64,000 nucleotides of DNA from Sphingobacterium sp. GVS05A (GTDB lineage Bacteria > Bacteroidota > Bacteroidia > Sphingobacteriales > Sphingobacteriaceae), in assembly GCF_019969845.1 (NCBI RefSeq), contig NZ_JAHXYR010000002.1:656968-720967 (forward strand), read 5' to 3'. The notes below the pieces were generated by a model that was not told the origin of the DNA, searched no databases, and saw only the letters and a list, made by a program, of their open reading frames with translations. Position numbers and translations under genes: made by a program. Within the stretch, counting starts at the first letter, position 1. Every line of letters begins with the position of its first letter. This document shows, one piece after another, positions 36,217-44,711 of this stretch.

Positions 36217-37995
36217 ATGACGCACACTTTCCATATCCCTGTATTAGGACTTGCTTTTTCAATAGACTCAGCAATCAAAGTTGCCCGTTATGGCATCTCA
36301 ACGGTCATGTCTATTGTAGACGATGAGCTCATAGAGCGCATCCGGGCATATTACTGCAAACTTAACCAACTAGCCTATAACCCCATTTATAAGAACGAAG
36401 AAGATTATAGGGCCAGTCGAATCACCGCTTACCTTGACTTGGTCAAGACTTTAGTAGAACAGCAGATGGAAACACTAAAGCAGCAAGCTTTTACAAAGGA
36501 TTCTGATTTAACAAAATATTTTCAGTTATTGCCGGAATCTCATCCTGCTAGACCAATCTATCATGCCATGGAGATTGAGTCCAATTCCAGCATTAGGAAG
36601 CAGTTACAAGAATTATTGATCGGCTATGTAAACCCCGGCGAAATCGATGTCAATATTATGTCCAAAGTGGATAAACTGAATTTCAGAAATAATACTGCCT
36701 TAGATCAAAAATATTCAGATGCATCAGCTGCACTACGTGGATTCGCCAATTCCTCATTACATTCTGCTGTTATCCTATCAGCGGGAATGAATCCTCATTT
36801 ATATGCCTATTTGGCCGAATTACCAGCATTCTTTCCAAAAGCTGATGGCACGTTTGACAAAAAGGTTGTTTTGAAAGTCAGCGACTTTAGATCATCGCTT
36901 ATCCAGGCAAAATATCTAGCAAAAAAAGGTGTTTGGGTATCTGAATTCCGGGTAGAGTCTGGATTGAACTGTGGTGGGCATGCATTCGCTACTGATGGTT
37001 TTTTATTGGGTCCCATCCTTGAGGAATTCAAAGAGAAAAAAGAAAACTTAAAAATTGAACTCTTTACAATTTATCAGGATTATTGGGCATCCCAAGGTGT
37101 ACTATTAACGGTTTTGCCCCCAATTAGATACACTGTACAAGGCGGAGTAGGGACAGCTATGGAACACAGGTTTCTATTGGATTACTATGAATTCGATGCC
37201 GTAGGTTGGGGTTCTCCATTTCTAATGGTTCCAGAGGCAACAACTGTAGACAATGAAACATTGAAAGCACTGGAGGAAGCTGAGAAAACAGATTTCTATT
37301 GCAGTGGAGCATCGCCTTTAGGAGTACCATTTAATAATTTTAGACCAAGCAGTGCCGAAAAGTTACGATTAGAACGCATCAAAAAAGGGAGACCGGGTAG
37401 CCCCTGCAAAAAGGAATATCTTATCGCTAATCGTGAGTTCGGAGAAAAACCGATTTGTACCGCTTCGCGCGCTTATCAGCATCAAAAGATCCAAGAACTG
37501 CAAGGGCAAGGACTTACCGTTGAAGAATATAACAGGTCATTCGATACCATCACTGAAAAAACCTGTCTCTGTGAAGGTCTGGCGGCTCCTGCCTATCTCA
37601 AATACGGCATCCAACGAAATAAAGAACAGGTTGCTGTTTCTATTTGCCCCGGACCGAATCTGGTTTGGTTCAAAAGACAGTATTCTTTAAAACAGATGGT
37701 TGATCATATTTATGGTCGGGGTTCTATCCTAGAGCATTCAGATAGACCATTTGTGCTAATCAATGAATTAGACCTTTACATCGATCATATTCAAAAGTAC
37801 GTCGAGGTCAATAAAGACATCCTCAATGACAAAAAAATAAAATATATCACTAAGTTCAAGGCGCAATTACAGCTAGGGATAGATTACTATCATAATCTAC
37901 AAAATAAGCTCGTTTGTATCCCTAAAAGTACCCTAGAAGCCATACCATTACAATTGGAACTTGCTATGATCCGTTTAAAGAATGTTCGTATTTAG
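36217..37995 (+). CDS. Unassigned 592-residue protein with TIM-barrel flavoenzyme-like core and conserved cysteines
   Basis: No confident family name can be given. The N-terminal 180 residues are helical and charged. The middle (about 190-370) has TIM-barrel-like features recalling nitronate monooxygenase/FabK flavoproteins: VESGLNCGGHAFATDG, then YTVQGGVGTAMEHRFLL and FDAVGWGSPFLMVPEAT, the last two resembling an FMN phosphate loop. The region about 365-500 holds many cysteines in short motifs (FYCSGASPLG, GSPCKKEY, PICTASRAY, KTCLCEGLA, SICPGPN), which could bind an Fe-S cluster or zinc. It is a single gene between purU and a strong hairpin. No signal peptide or membrane helix is evident, so it is probably cytoplasmic. 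Confidence 0.72.
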   Translation: MTHTFHIPVLGLAFSIDSAIKVARYGISTVMSIVDDELIERIRAYYCKLNQLAYNPIYKNEEDYRASRITAYLDLVKTLVEQQMETLKQQAFTKDSDLTKYFQLLPESHPARPIYHAMEIESNSSIRKQLQELLIGYVNPGEIDVNIMSKVDKLNFRNNTALDQKYSDASAALRGFANSSLHSAVILSAGMNPHLYAYLAELPAFFPKADGTFDKKVVLKVSDFRSSLIQAKYLAKKGVWVSEFRVESGLNCGGHAFATDGFLLGPILEEFKEKKENLKIELFTIYQDYWASQGVLLTVLPPIRYTVQGGVGTAMEHRFLLDYYEFDAVGWGSPFLMVPEATTVDNETLKALEEAEKTDFYCSGASPLGVPFNNFRPSSAEKLRLERIKKGRPGSPCKKEYLIANREFGEKPICTASRAYQHQKIQELQGQGLTVEEYNRSFDTITEKTCLCEGLAAPAYLKYGIQRNKEQVAVSICPGPNLVWFKRQYSLKQMVDHIYGRGSILEHSDRPFVLINELDLYIDHIQKYVEVNKDILNDKKIKYITKFKAQLQLGIDYYHNLQNKLVCIPKSTLEAIPLQLELAMIRLKNVRI

Positions 37996-38017
37996 GTACC
38001 ATATCTATTCATGTTAA

Positions 38018-38060
38018 ACATAAAACGCGGCAGGTCTTGTAGACCTGCCGCGTTTTATGT
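38018..38060. terminator. Perfect 20-bp hairpin between convergent genes
   Basis: 38018-38037 pairs perfectly with 38041-38060 across a 3-nt loop. It lies 23 bp after the 592-residue protein's stop and 33 bp after the methyltransferase stop on the other strand. Four Ts flank the stem on each strand, so it can act in both directions. Confidence 0.85.
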
Positions 38061-38093
38061 TATTAAGTACTTGCGTTTATTCAACAGCAAGAT

Positions 38094-38999
38094 CTACTTT
38101 GCAATTTTACGAAATTTCCCAAAAACGCCCAGCGGTAATTTTGGTCCTGCAGTTGCCTGTAGAAAAAGTTCTCCAATCTCTAAATTCTCCACTTTCGGAA
38201 ATGCAGTTTTTATTAGATTCTCAACAATGACTGAAGAGAACCCTAATGAATAAGTATTTAAGATCAAGAAATGCTCCTTAGGATCCAGTAATTGAACAAC
38301 CTCAGTCATCATCTCCATGATATGATCTTCAAGCTTCCATTTCTCCCCTTTTGGCCCATGTCCATATGCTGGTGGATCCAATATGATACCATTGTAAGTA
38401 TTTCCGCGTTTTAGCTCACGCTTGACAAACTTCAAAGCGTCCTCAACCATCCAACGAATATTGTCAAGATTGGAAATCTCCATATTTTCATTGGCCCAGG
38501 TCACAACCTGCTTAATGGAATCGACGTGTGTTGTATCTGCTCCCGCAGCCTTAGCTATTAATGAAGCACCTCCCGTATAAGCAAAAAGATTTAAAACTTT
38601 AGGTTTTTCAGTCTTGAAAGAACGAACAGATTCCGAAATATAATCCCAATTGACAGCCTGTTCAGGAAATATACCAACATGCTTAAACGAGGTAAGGCCC
38701 AACCTAAACTTGATCGCTACATCATCGTTTTTATATTGGATATGCCAACGATCTTGAATCTTCGGATTTTTTTTCAACCATTCTCCAGAGGTAGCTGAAC
38801 GCCCCTTGAACTTGATATGATAACGTTTGTTCCATTCTGCATCGCTCAAAGCCTTAGGCCATACAGCTTGTGGTTCGGGTCTGATTAATATAAGATCTCC
38901 AAAACGTTCTAATTTTTCAAAATCACCACAGTCAATGAGCTCATAGTCCTTCCAGTGTTGTGGGGTCAATAGTTGTATATTCGTTGTTGCCAAAATCAA
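38094..38999 (-). CDS. SAM-dependent methyltransferase (RlmI/PF10672-like)
   Basis: A 301-residue class I methyltransferase. The SAM-binding motif I is LNLFAYTGGASLIAKAAG, the acidic motif II is THVDSI, and the catalytic DPPAYG motif lies in GIILDPPAYGHGPKG. It resembles the C-terminal half of 23S rRNA cytosine methyltransferases such as RlmI, but lacks a PUA domain, so the target is uncertain. The start is a TTG at 38999 (or the next TTG, six bases on). An in-frame stop lies 18 nt upstream and no ATG occurs early in the frame. A -7 box is present. Confidence 0.85.
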   Translation of the reverse strand: MILATTNIQLLTPQHWKDYELIDCGDFEKLERFGDLILIRPEPQAVWPKALSDAEWNKRYHIKFKGRSATSGEWLKKNPKIQDRWHIQYKNDDVAIKFRLGLTSFKHVGIFPEQAVNWDYISESVRSFKTEKPKVLNLFAYTGGASLIAKAAGADTTHVDSIKQVVTWANENMEISNLDNIRWMVEDALKFVKRELKRGNTYNGIILDPPAYGHGPKGEKWKLEDHIMEMMTEVVQLLDPKEHFLILNTYSLGFSSVIVENLIKTAFPKVENLEIGELFLQATAGPKLPLGVFGKFRKIAK

Positions 39000-39009
39000 A
39001 ATTTTGCGA

Positions 39010-39047
39010 CAAAACTAAGCTAAATTTCTTTCATATTGAAATTTAGC
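39010..39047 (-). promoter_or_regulatory. -7 box with adjoining inverted repeat upstream of the methyltransferase
   Basis: TAGTTTTG (39010-39017, minus strand) is a -7 box. Next to it is a 10-bp inverted repeat, GCTAAATTTC with GAAATTTAGC (39019-39028 and 39038-39047), located between the -7 and -33 positions. The repeat could be a regulator's operator. The remaining sequence to 39183 shows nothing definite. Confidence 0.45.
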
Positions 39048-39183
39048 GTTCGCCCATCCATTTTAAAAATAACATTCGTAAGATTGAAGCATATAAAAAT
39101 TCCATGTAAATCAATAAAGACACAATCTGTACAAAAAGCATCTATTGATTACAGATTTCAATCATACGCTTTTTTTCCAGCAT

Positions 39184-39942
39184 TTATAGTCCCATAGAGG
39201 CCTTTGCACTTTTCATCAACGGGCTTGCAAACACAAAATTATTTAATTCTTCTACATCTGACCGCATCATATCTTTATTGGATCCCTCCCAGAATTTCTG
39301 TCCTTTATATAAAAACAGAATATATTCACCTATTCCCATAACCGAATTCATATCATGGGTCACAACGACCGTTGTACACTTTAATTCTTGCGTAATTTTA
39401 AGAACCAGCTCGTCGATTACAATAGAGGTTTCAGGATCTAAACCTGAGTTGGGTTCATCACAAAAAAGATATTTGGGATTCATACTGATTGCACGCGCAA
39501 TTCCTACCCGTTTTTTCATCCCTCCGGATAACTCCGCGGGGAACAACTTGTTGCGCCCCTCTAAATTAACTTGTTCCAAGCAATGGTTCGCACGGTCCAA
39601 TTTCTCAGATTTAGACATATCTGTGAACATATCCAGCGAGAACATAATATTCTGCTCGACTGTCATTGAATCGAATAAGGCCGAATTTTGGAACAGCATA
39701 CCTATTTCTTTCCGGATGGGCACGCGTTCCTCAAAATTCATCCGCGTGAAGTCCGTTTGGTCAAACAACACTTTTCCTTTTTCCGGATGATGTAATCCGA
39801 CAATACATTTTAATAAGGTACTTTTTCCCGAACCAGATCCACCAATAATTAAACTCACTTTTCCAGGTTCAAAATTTGCACTGATCCCCTTTAAAACATG
39901 GTTATCACCGAAAGACTTATTAATATTTTCAATTTGAATCAT
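39184..39942 (-). CDS. ABC transporter ATP-binding protein, MlaF-like
   Basis: A 252-residue ABC ATPase. Walker A is IGGSGSGKSTLLK, the Q-loop is GMLFQNSALFDSM, the signature is ELSGGMKKRVGIARA, Walker B is YLFCDEPNSGLDPE, and the switch His is in VVVTHDM. The NSALFDSMTVEQN stretch and GGMKKRV are typical of MlaF, which powers phospholipid or lipid movement between membranes. It lies 9 nt after the MlaE-like permease gene. No MCE-domain (MlaD) gene is present nearby, so that subunit must be encoded elsewhere. Confidence 0.93.
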   Translation of the reverse strand: MIQIENINKSFGDNHVLKGISANFEPGKVSLIIGGSGSGKSTLLKCIVGLHHPEKGKVLFDQTDFTRMNFEERVPIRKEIGMLFQNSALFDSMTVEQNIMFSLDMFTDMSKSEKLDRANHCLEQVNLEGRNKLFPAELSGGMKKRVGIARAISMNPKYLFCDEPNSGLDPETSIVIDELVLKITQELKCTTVVVTHDMNSVMGIGEYILFLYKGQKFWEGSNKDMMRSDVEELNNFVFASPLMKSAKASMGL

Positions 39943-39951
39943 ATGATCTTT

Positions 39952-40686
39952 TTAAAGCATTAATGCTGTAATCACATAGTCTGCTGCCAGAATGGTAATA
40001 CATCCAACTACAACAGCTTCAGTGCTCGCTTGTCCTACTTCTAAGGCCCCCCCCTTCACTTTATACCCTTTATATGCAGATACAGAAGTAATAATAAAGC
40101 CAAATACAACAGCCTTTACAAGTGCTACGGTCACTGTAAATCCATTAAAATTATCTTGAATACCTAAAATATAATCCGCCGGAGTTACAGCTCCAGAAAG
40201 AGAGCCACCCAATAGACCACCTACTAATGCACAGACTATGGCGATAATAACCAGCATCGGAATCATAGTCACTCCTGCCAATATTTTAGGCAATATGAGA
40301 TAACCCGGAGCATTTATCCCCATAATCTCCAAAGCGTCAATCTGCTCAGTCACACGCATTGACCCAATCTGGGAAGAAATCGATGAGCCAATTTTCCCCA
40401 TCAGTACCAATCCCGAAATCGTAGGCCCCAACTCCAAAATATTTGAATCCCTATTGATGGAACCAATAATCGAATTTGGAATTAGATCGGAAACCATCTG
40501 AAAAGCGATCTGCATGGTCATTACCGCTCCAATAAACGTGGAAATGATCACAATAAGTCCCAAAGATCCTATACCGATATCGGTCATTGTCAGCATGGTC
40601 TCTTTCCAATAGATACGCCCCTTCTCCGGCCTTTTAAAGACTGACTTCAGTAGTATTAGATACGCACCAATGTGATGAAAAATCAT
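39952..40686 (-). CDS. MlaE-family ABC transporter permease
   Basis: A 244-residue integral membrane protein with about five helices. It contains the MlaE conserved block (LGPTISGLVLMGKIGSSISS, then GSMRVTEQIDALEIMGI) and ends with a conserved GxVxVGCxTILAADYVI-type helix. With the MlaF-like ATPase it forms the inner-membrane core of a lipid transport system for outer-membrane asymmetry. It is first in a two-gene operon. The 245-bp gap before the divergent toastrack gene holds that gene's promoter and nothing else clear. Confidence 0.93.
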   Translation of the reverse strand: MIFHHIGAYLILLKSVFKRPEKGRIYWKETMLTMTDIGIGSLGLIVIISTFIGAVMTMQIAFQMVSDLIPNSIIGSINRDSNILELGPTISGLVLMGKIGSSISSQIGSMRVTEQIDALEIMGINAPGYLILPKILAGVTMIPMLVIIAIVCALVGGLLGGSLSGAVTPADYILGIQDNFNGFTVTVALVKAVVFGFIITSVSAYKGYKVKGGALEVGQASTEAVVVGCITILAADYVITALML

Positions 40687-40898
40687 ATTATCAATTTAAA
40701 TTCTATGTATTATACAATACCAAGCACGATGTTTGGCACATGTATCCATTAAAGGTACTTAATTCCAACAAATATATAAACAAGCGAAAACCTAAAAAGT
40801 AGGAGAAAAACAAAATTACTTACCGATCAATTAGTCACATTTACCGAATTTTTATGTATAATAGCCTAATCTTTCGTACAGTGTCTAACAAAGCGATC

Positions 40899-40906
40899 TA
40901 CTTTTG
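40899..40906 (+). promoter_or_regulatory. -7 box (TACTTTTG) of the LiaF-like gene
   Basis: TACTTTTG lies 25 nt before the ATG at 40932, giving a leader of about 20 nt. Confidence 0.55.
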
Positions 40907-40931
40907 GGATATATAACAAACGGAATTAGTC

Positions 40932-41879
40932 ATGAACACACAACGTATAACAACTGGAATTACAATTCTTTTTATAGGAATTGTCTTATTATTATCCCAA
41001 CTTAATAGTATTTCCTTTAATTGGGTAGGAATTTTCAGATATTGGCCATTATTTATTGTCCTCGCTGGAATCCGTATGCTGGTCCCTAAGGATCAACAAA
41101 TCGGACAGTTTATTGCTATCGGTGCTACCGTAGTTATCCTGGGTTTTCTTACATATATCGGATTATCTACTCCAAAAGAGCCGCTTTTGACGCAATTATT
41201 AAAAAACAAGGGGGTACAGATCGATATGGACGATCCAAATGATAAGACCAACTATACAACAAAAAAACTACAGGTACCCTTGGACAATAAAATCCAAAGC
41301 GCAACTTTGAATGTCGATTTAGGAGCTACATCCTTAAAAAACGATAGTATAACTACATCCTCAATTTTCACAGCATACAATACCTCTAGTGAATATCTTT
41401 TGGGTATGACTACCCATGGGGAATCTTCAGATAAAATTGATATTAACTTAAAAGGCAAATTCAAAGACAAAGATTTTAATAGCAAAAATAACAATACCTA
41501 CATTGCACTCAATCCAAATATCGTATGGAGACTGAACTTTGATATTGGTGCAATTGATGCCAAATTGGATCTTTCACCATATAAAATTGAGGTATTGGAT
41601 ATTGATGCCGGAGCGACAAGTCTAAAATTAAAACTTGGACAACCTTTAGCAACAACAAAAATATCCATGGACGCCGGTGCATCTTCGATCGAAATTGCAA
41701 TCCCTAAAAATGCAGCATGTCGTATCACCAGCGATAATGCCCTGTCGTCAACTTCTTATGAAGGCGATTTCCTAAAAATGGATGGTATGGTAAAATCAAC
41801 TAATTATGATGCAGCGACTGAAAAATTTGATTTTGACATCAATGGCGGAATTGCTTCAATAAAAATTAGAAGATATTAA
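40932..41879 (+). CDS. LiaF-like membrane protein with C-terminal toastrack domain
   Basis: A 315-residue protein with three N-terminal membrane helices (about 7-25, 32-49 and 58-78) of the LiaI/LiaF-TM type (RYWPLFIVLAGIRML). A beta-helical toastrack (DUF4097-like) domain follows (about 115-315), with repeated LGATSLK, IGAIDAKLDLS, AGATSLKLKLG and AGASSIEIAI blocks. In Firmicutes such proteins sense cell-envelope stress with a two-component system. No kinase is next to it here, so the role is open. It lies 45 nt before ispG, which has its own -7 box. Confidence 0.82.
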   Translation: MNTQRITTGITILFIGIVLLLSQLNSISFNWVGIFRYWPLFIVLAGIRMLVPKDQQIGQFIAIGATVVILGFLTYIGLSTPKEPLLTQLLKNKGVQIDMDDPNDKTNYTTKKLQVPLDNKIQSATLNVDLGATSLKNDSITTSSIFTAYNTSSEYLLGMTTHGESSDKIDINLKGKFKDKDFNSKNNNTYIALNPNIVWRLNFDIGAIDAKLDLSPYKIEVLDIDAGATSLKLKLGQPLATTKISMDAGASSIEIAIPKNAACRITSDNALSSTSYEGDFLKMDGMVKSTNYDAATEKFDFDINGGIASIKIRRY

Positions 41880-41908
41880 TTGGCAGTGATTTTTTAGTCA
41901 AGAAAAGC

Positions 41909-41916
41909 TAACTTTG
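41909..41916 (+). promoter_or_regulatory. -7 box (TAACTTTG) of ispG
   Basis: TAACTTTG ends 8 nt before the ATG at 41925, so the leader would be only a few nucleotides. It overlaps the in-frame GTG at 41916, which is therefore not the start. Confidence 0.6.
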
Positions 41917-41924
41917 TGTTATAT

Positions 41925-43931
41925 ATGAGCACAAGTAATATGTTGACTTTACCAGGGATCTATTGTAATTCCAAGGTAGAATATTCGAGATGGAAAACAA
42001 GGGAAATTCAGATCGGTGATATCCCTATGGGTGGAGACAACCCGATCCGCATTCAAAGTATGACTACTGTGGATACAATGGATACACTCGGCTCTGTAGA
42101 ACAGACTATTCGAATGGTAGAAGCAGGTTGTGAATATGTTCGTATCACTGCACCAAGTATAAAGGAAGCTCAGAATCTTGCAAATATAAAAAGTGAACTT
42201 CGAAAAAGAGGTTATAACGTACCCTTAGTAGCAGATATCCACTTTACACCAAATGCTGCTGAAGTTGCCGCCCGGATAGTCGAGAAAGTTCGGGTAAATC
42301 CAGGTAATTATGCCGATAAGAAGAAATTTGACCTGTTGTCATATACTGAAGCGGAATATAAATTAGAATTAGAACGTATCTACACCAAGTTTACTCCGCT
42401 GGTAAACATTTGTAAAGAGTATGGTACTGCCATGCGGATTGGTACAAACCATGGTTCTCTTTCAGATCGGATCATGAGCCATTATGGGGATACTCCTGAA
42501 GGAATGGTAGAATCCGCCATGGAATTTATCCGGATGTGCGAAGATCTCAATTTCTATAATCTATGTATTTCAATGAAATCCTCCAATCCTCAAGTAATGG
42601 TCAAGGCCTACCGCTTGCTGGTTGAAAAGATGGTTTCTGAAAACATGAACTATCCGCTACATCTTGGCGTGACAGAAGCTGGTGATGGAGAGGATGGTCG
42701 TGTGAAATCTGCTGTAGGGATAGGTACACTTTTAGAAGACGGACTTGGCGATACAGTACGGGTTTCTCTTACGGAAGAGCCTGAACGCGAAGCCCCAGTA
42801 GCAATAGCGTTGGTCAATAGATATAGTCAGCGAAAAAACGCTCTGGCCAATCAACCAAAAGAAGAAATCACGCAGCTCTCCATAGATAGTCCAACTATTC
42901 CCTATCAGAGTCAAGAGGTCAATACCTTCATTGGTGGTTCCCTGGTTCCCAGAATTGTAACAGATATCTCGAATGAAAATCTGAAAGACGCCCAAATTCT
43001 TACAAAAGTTGGTTACCGCTATGATATCCTTTTGGATAAATATCATATGGGTGAGCAATCCGTAGATTTTGTTTATCTAGGGGATCATCTGCCTTCATTT
43101 AATATGCCCGCAAATTTAAAGCAGGTATATAATTTTGAGACATGGTCCAACCTTAAAGACAAAACAAATATCCATCCACTCTATACGCTGGAAGAGTTTG
43201 TACATGTAGACAATAAGGATAGTGTATTGAATATGGTAAAAATTCGTAATACGGATTTAACGAGCCCGTTATTTGAATCATTACCGTTAGACAAGACTGT
43301 TGTATTTATATTAGAAACCGACCATACACACGGAATGGCGGATCAACGCCAATTTTTCCGAAATCTGCAAGAAATCGGCATTGATAATCCCGTCATTATC
43401 AAAAGATCCTATCGTAAGGAGGATTTTTCAGGTCCTATGGGCGAGTTTATGAACCCCGAGGAGCCTATCTCGAAAATACAGTTATATGCCTCCACAGATA
43501 TGGGCGCATTGTTAATTGACGGTTTAGGTTCCGGCATATGGATTGATTCTCCGGCGACCCCATTAGAAAACATTGCATCTCTTTCCTTCGGAATATTGCA
43601 GGCAACCCGCTCAAGAATATCAAAAACAGAATATATCTCCTGCCCAAGCTGTGGAAGAACACTGTTTGATCTTCAGGAAACCACTCAAATGATTCGGAGT
43701 CGCACCAATCACCTCAAAGGCTTGAAAATTGGCATTATGGGTTGTATCGTGAATGGCCCTGGTGAGATGGCTGATGCAGACTATGGATATGTAGGAGCCG
43801 GTCCTGATAAAGTAACCTTATATAGGGGCCAGGAAGTCGTCAAAAAGAATGTCAGTTCAGCAAAGGCATTGGACGAATTGATCAAGATTATCCAAGATGA
43901 TGGGCTATGGATCGATGAAGTACAAGAATAA
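41925..43931 (+). CDS. ispG: 4-hydroxy-3-methylbut-2-enyl-diphosphate synthase, long form
   Basis: IspG (GcpE) converts methylerythritol cyclodiphosphate to HMBPP in the non-mevalonate isoprenoid pathway. This 668-residue form has the N-terminal TIM barrel (IRIQSMTTVDTMDT, LVADIHFTPNAA, KVRVNPGNYA), a large insertion of about 270 residues (about 290-570), and the C-terminal [4Fe-4S] domain with cysteines in SCPSCGRTLFDL and GCIVNGPGEM. The insertion is the rule in plants, Chlamydia and Bacteroidota. The ATG at 41925 is chosen; 41940 is a possible shorter start. Confidence 0.96.
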   Translation: MSTSNMLTLPGIYCNSKVEYSRWKTREIQIGDIPMGGDNPIRIQSMTTVDTMDTLGSVEQTIRMVEAGCEYVRITAPSIKEAQNLANIKSELRKRGYNVPLVADIHFTPNAAEVAARIVEKVRVNPGNYADKKKFDLLSYTEAEYKLELERIYTKFTPLVNICKEYGTAMRIGTNHGSLSDRIMSHYGDTPEGMVESAMEFIRMCEDLNFYNLCISMKSSNPQVMVKAYRLLVEKMVSENMNYPLHLGVTEAGDGEDGRVKSAVGIGTLLEDGLGDTVRVSLTEEPEREAPVAIALVNRYSQRKNALANQPKEEITQLSIDSPTIPYQSQEVNTFIGGSLVPRIVTDISNENLKDAQILTKVGYRYDILLDKYHMGEQSVDFVYLGDHLPSFNMPANLKQVYNFETWSNLKDKTNIHPLYTLEEFVHVDNKDSVLNMVKIRNTDLTSPLFESLPLDKTVVFILETDHTHGMADQRQFFRNLQEIGIDNPVIIKRSYRKEDFSGPMGEFMNPEEPISKIQLYASTDMGALLIDGLGSGIWIDSPATPLENIASLSFGILQATRSRISKTEYISCPSCGRTLFDLQETTQMIRSRTNHLKGLKIGIMGCIVNGPGEMADADYGYVGAGPDKVTLYRGQEVVKKNVSSAKALDELIKIIQDDGLWIDEVQE

Positions 43932-43935
43932 GCGA

Positions 43936-43983
43936 TAATATAATAAGGAAGGGGATCAAATGATCCCCTTCCTTATTATATTA
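43936..43983 (+). terminator. Terminator of ispG (23-bp stem)
   Basis: 43936-43958 pairs with 43961-43983 in a very long stem with an AT-rich base. It lies right after ispG and 38 bp from the stop of the convergent T9SS-tail gene, so it may serve both. Confidence 0.85.
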
Positions 43984-44020
43984 TAAATTCAATTTTATCA
44001 ATTGAGTCTTCTTGTCTTAC

Positions 44021-44452
44021 TTAGCGGACAGAAAATCTTTTTACCACAGTCTCCGATCCCGCAACAACGCGCACAAAATAAAATCCAGTTGTTAATTTGC
44101 CGCCATGTTCAAAAGAAAGATTCTGAACACCAGCGTCAAGATTTCCATTCATCAATTGTAGAATTTCATTGCCTAATGCATCCATGACTTTAATAGACAC
44201 ACTAGATGACTTTGCCAGTTTAAAGGAAAGATTGACTTGTTCGGCAATTGGATTATAAAATACTTTAACGTTATTGATCAGTTTCTCAGTATCTTTAATA
44301 TTGTGATCCCCAAATCCCTCATTACCGTTCCAAGTACCTTGCAAAAAAGTATGGTCATCAGGAGACTTTGCATACACTTGGCTTACCCCGCTGCACAAGG
44401 TCAGTGTGGTAATAAGTGTTAAATAAGCTGCTTTAAGTAGATTTCTCCCCAT
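44021..44452 (-). CDS. Small secreted protein consisting mostly of a T9SS type A sorting domain
   Basis: A 143-residue protein with a signal peptide (about 1-28, ending VYAKS), a short polar linker (about 30-62) and a C-terminal type IX secretion sorting domain (about 63-143). The domain has VFYNPIAEQVNLSF, VSIKVMDALGNEIL and GFYFVRVVAGSETVVKRF. Normally this domain ends a larger cargo enzyme or adhesin; here almost nothing precedes it. It could be a free-standing surface protein, a sorting-machinery partner, or the remnant of a larger gene. The 258 bp upstream are AT-rich and carry only the kup promoter. Confidence 0.85.
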   Translation of the reverse strand: MGRNLLKAAYLTLITTLTLCSGVSQVYAKSPDDHTFLQGTWNGNEGFGDHNIKDTEKLINNVKVFYNPIAEQVNLSFKLAKSSSVSIKVMDALGNEILQLMNGNLDAGVQNLSFEHGGKLTTGFYFVRVVAGSETVVKRFSVR

Positions 44453-44673
44453 AGTGTTAAATTAGACTTCAAATATTGGTTACGGTTTAATCAAATATAA
44501 CGCTAACTATTTGAATTATCAACAACAAAGTTAGTATTTTGTTTAAAATTTTTTGAGCTAAAGTAGGGATCGATAGATTCTTTTAACAAATTTTAACAGC
44601 TATTGCGCATGTCAAATGAAATGCTAAAATTTGGCGCAGCAAATGTACCTGCTTAAAGTACAGACAAAAAGTC

Positions 44674-44681
44674 TATTTTTG
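44674..44681 (+). promoter_or_regulatory. -7 box (TATTTTTG) of kup
   Basis: TATTTTTG lies 30 nt before the kup ATG, giving an expected leader of about 25 nt. Confidence 0.55.
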
Positions 44682-44711
44682 CATTATATTTTGAAATAAA
44701 ATAATAATTAA

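Noticed and set aside
39130..39183. Terminator after the MlaF-like gene
   Set aside because: A T-rich stretch and weak pairing exist, but no stable stem could be drawn with confidence.
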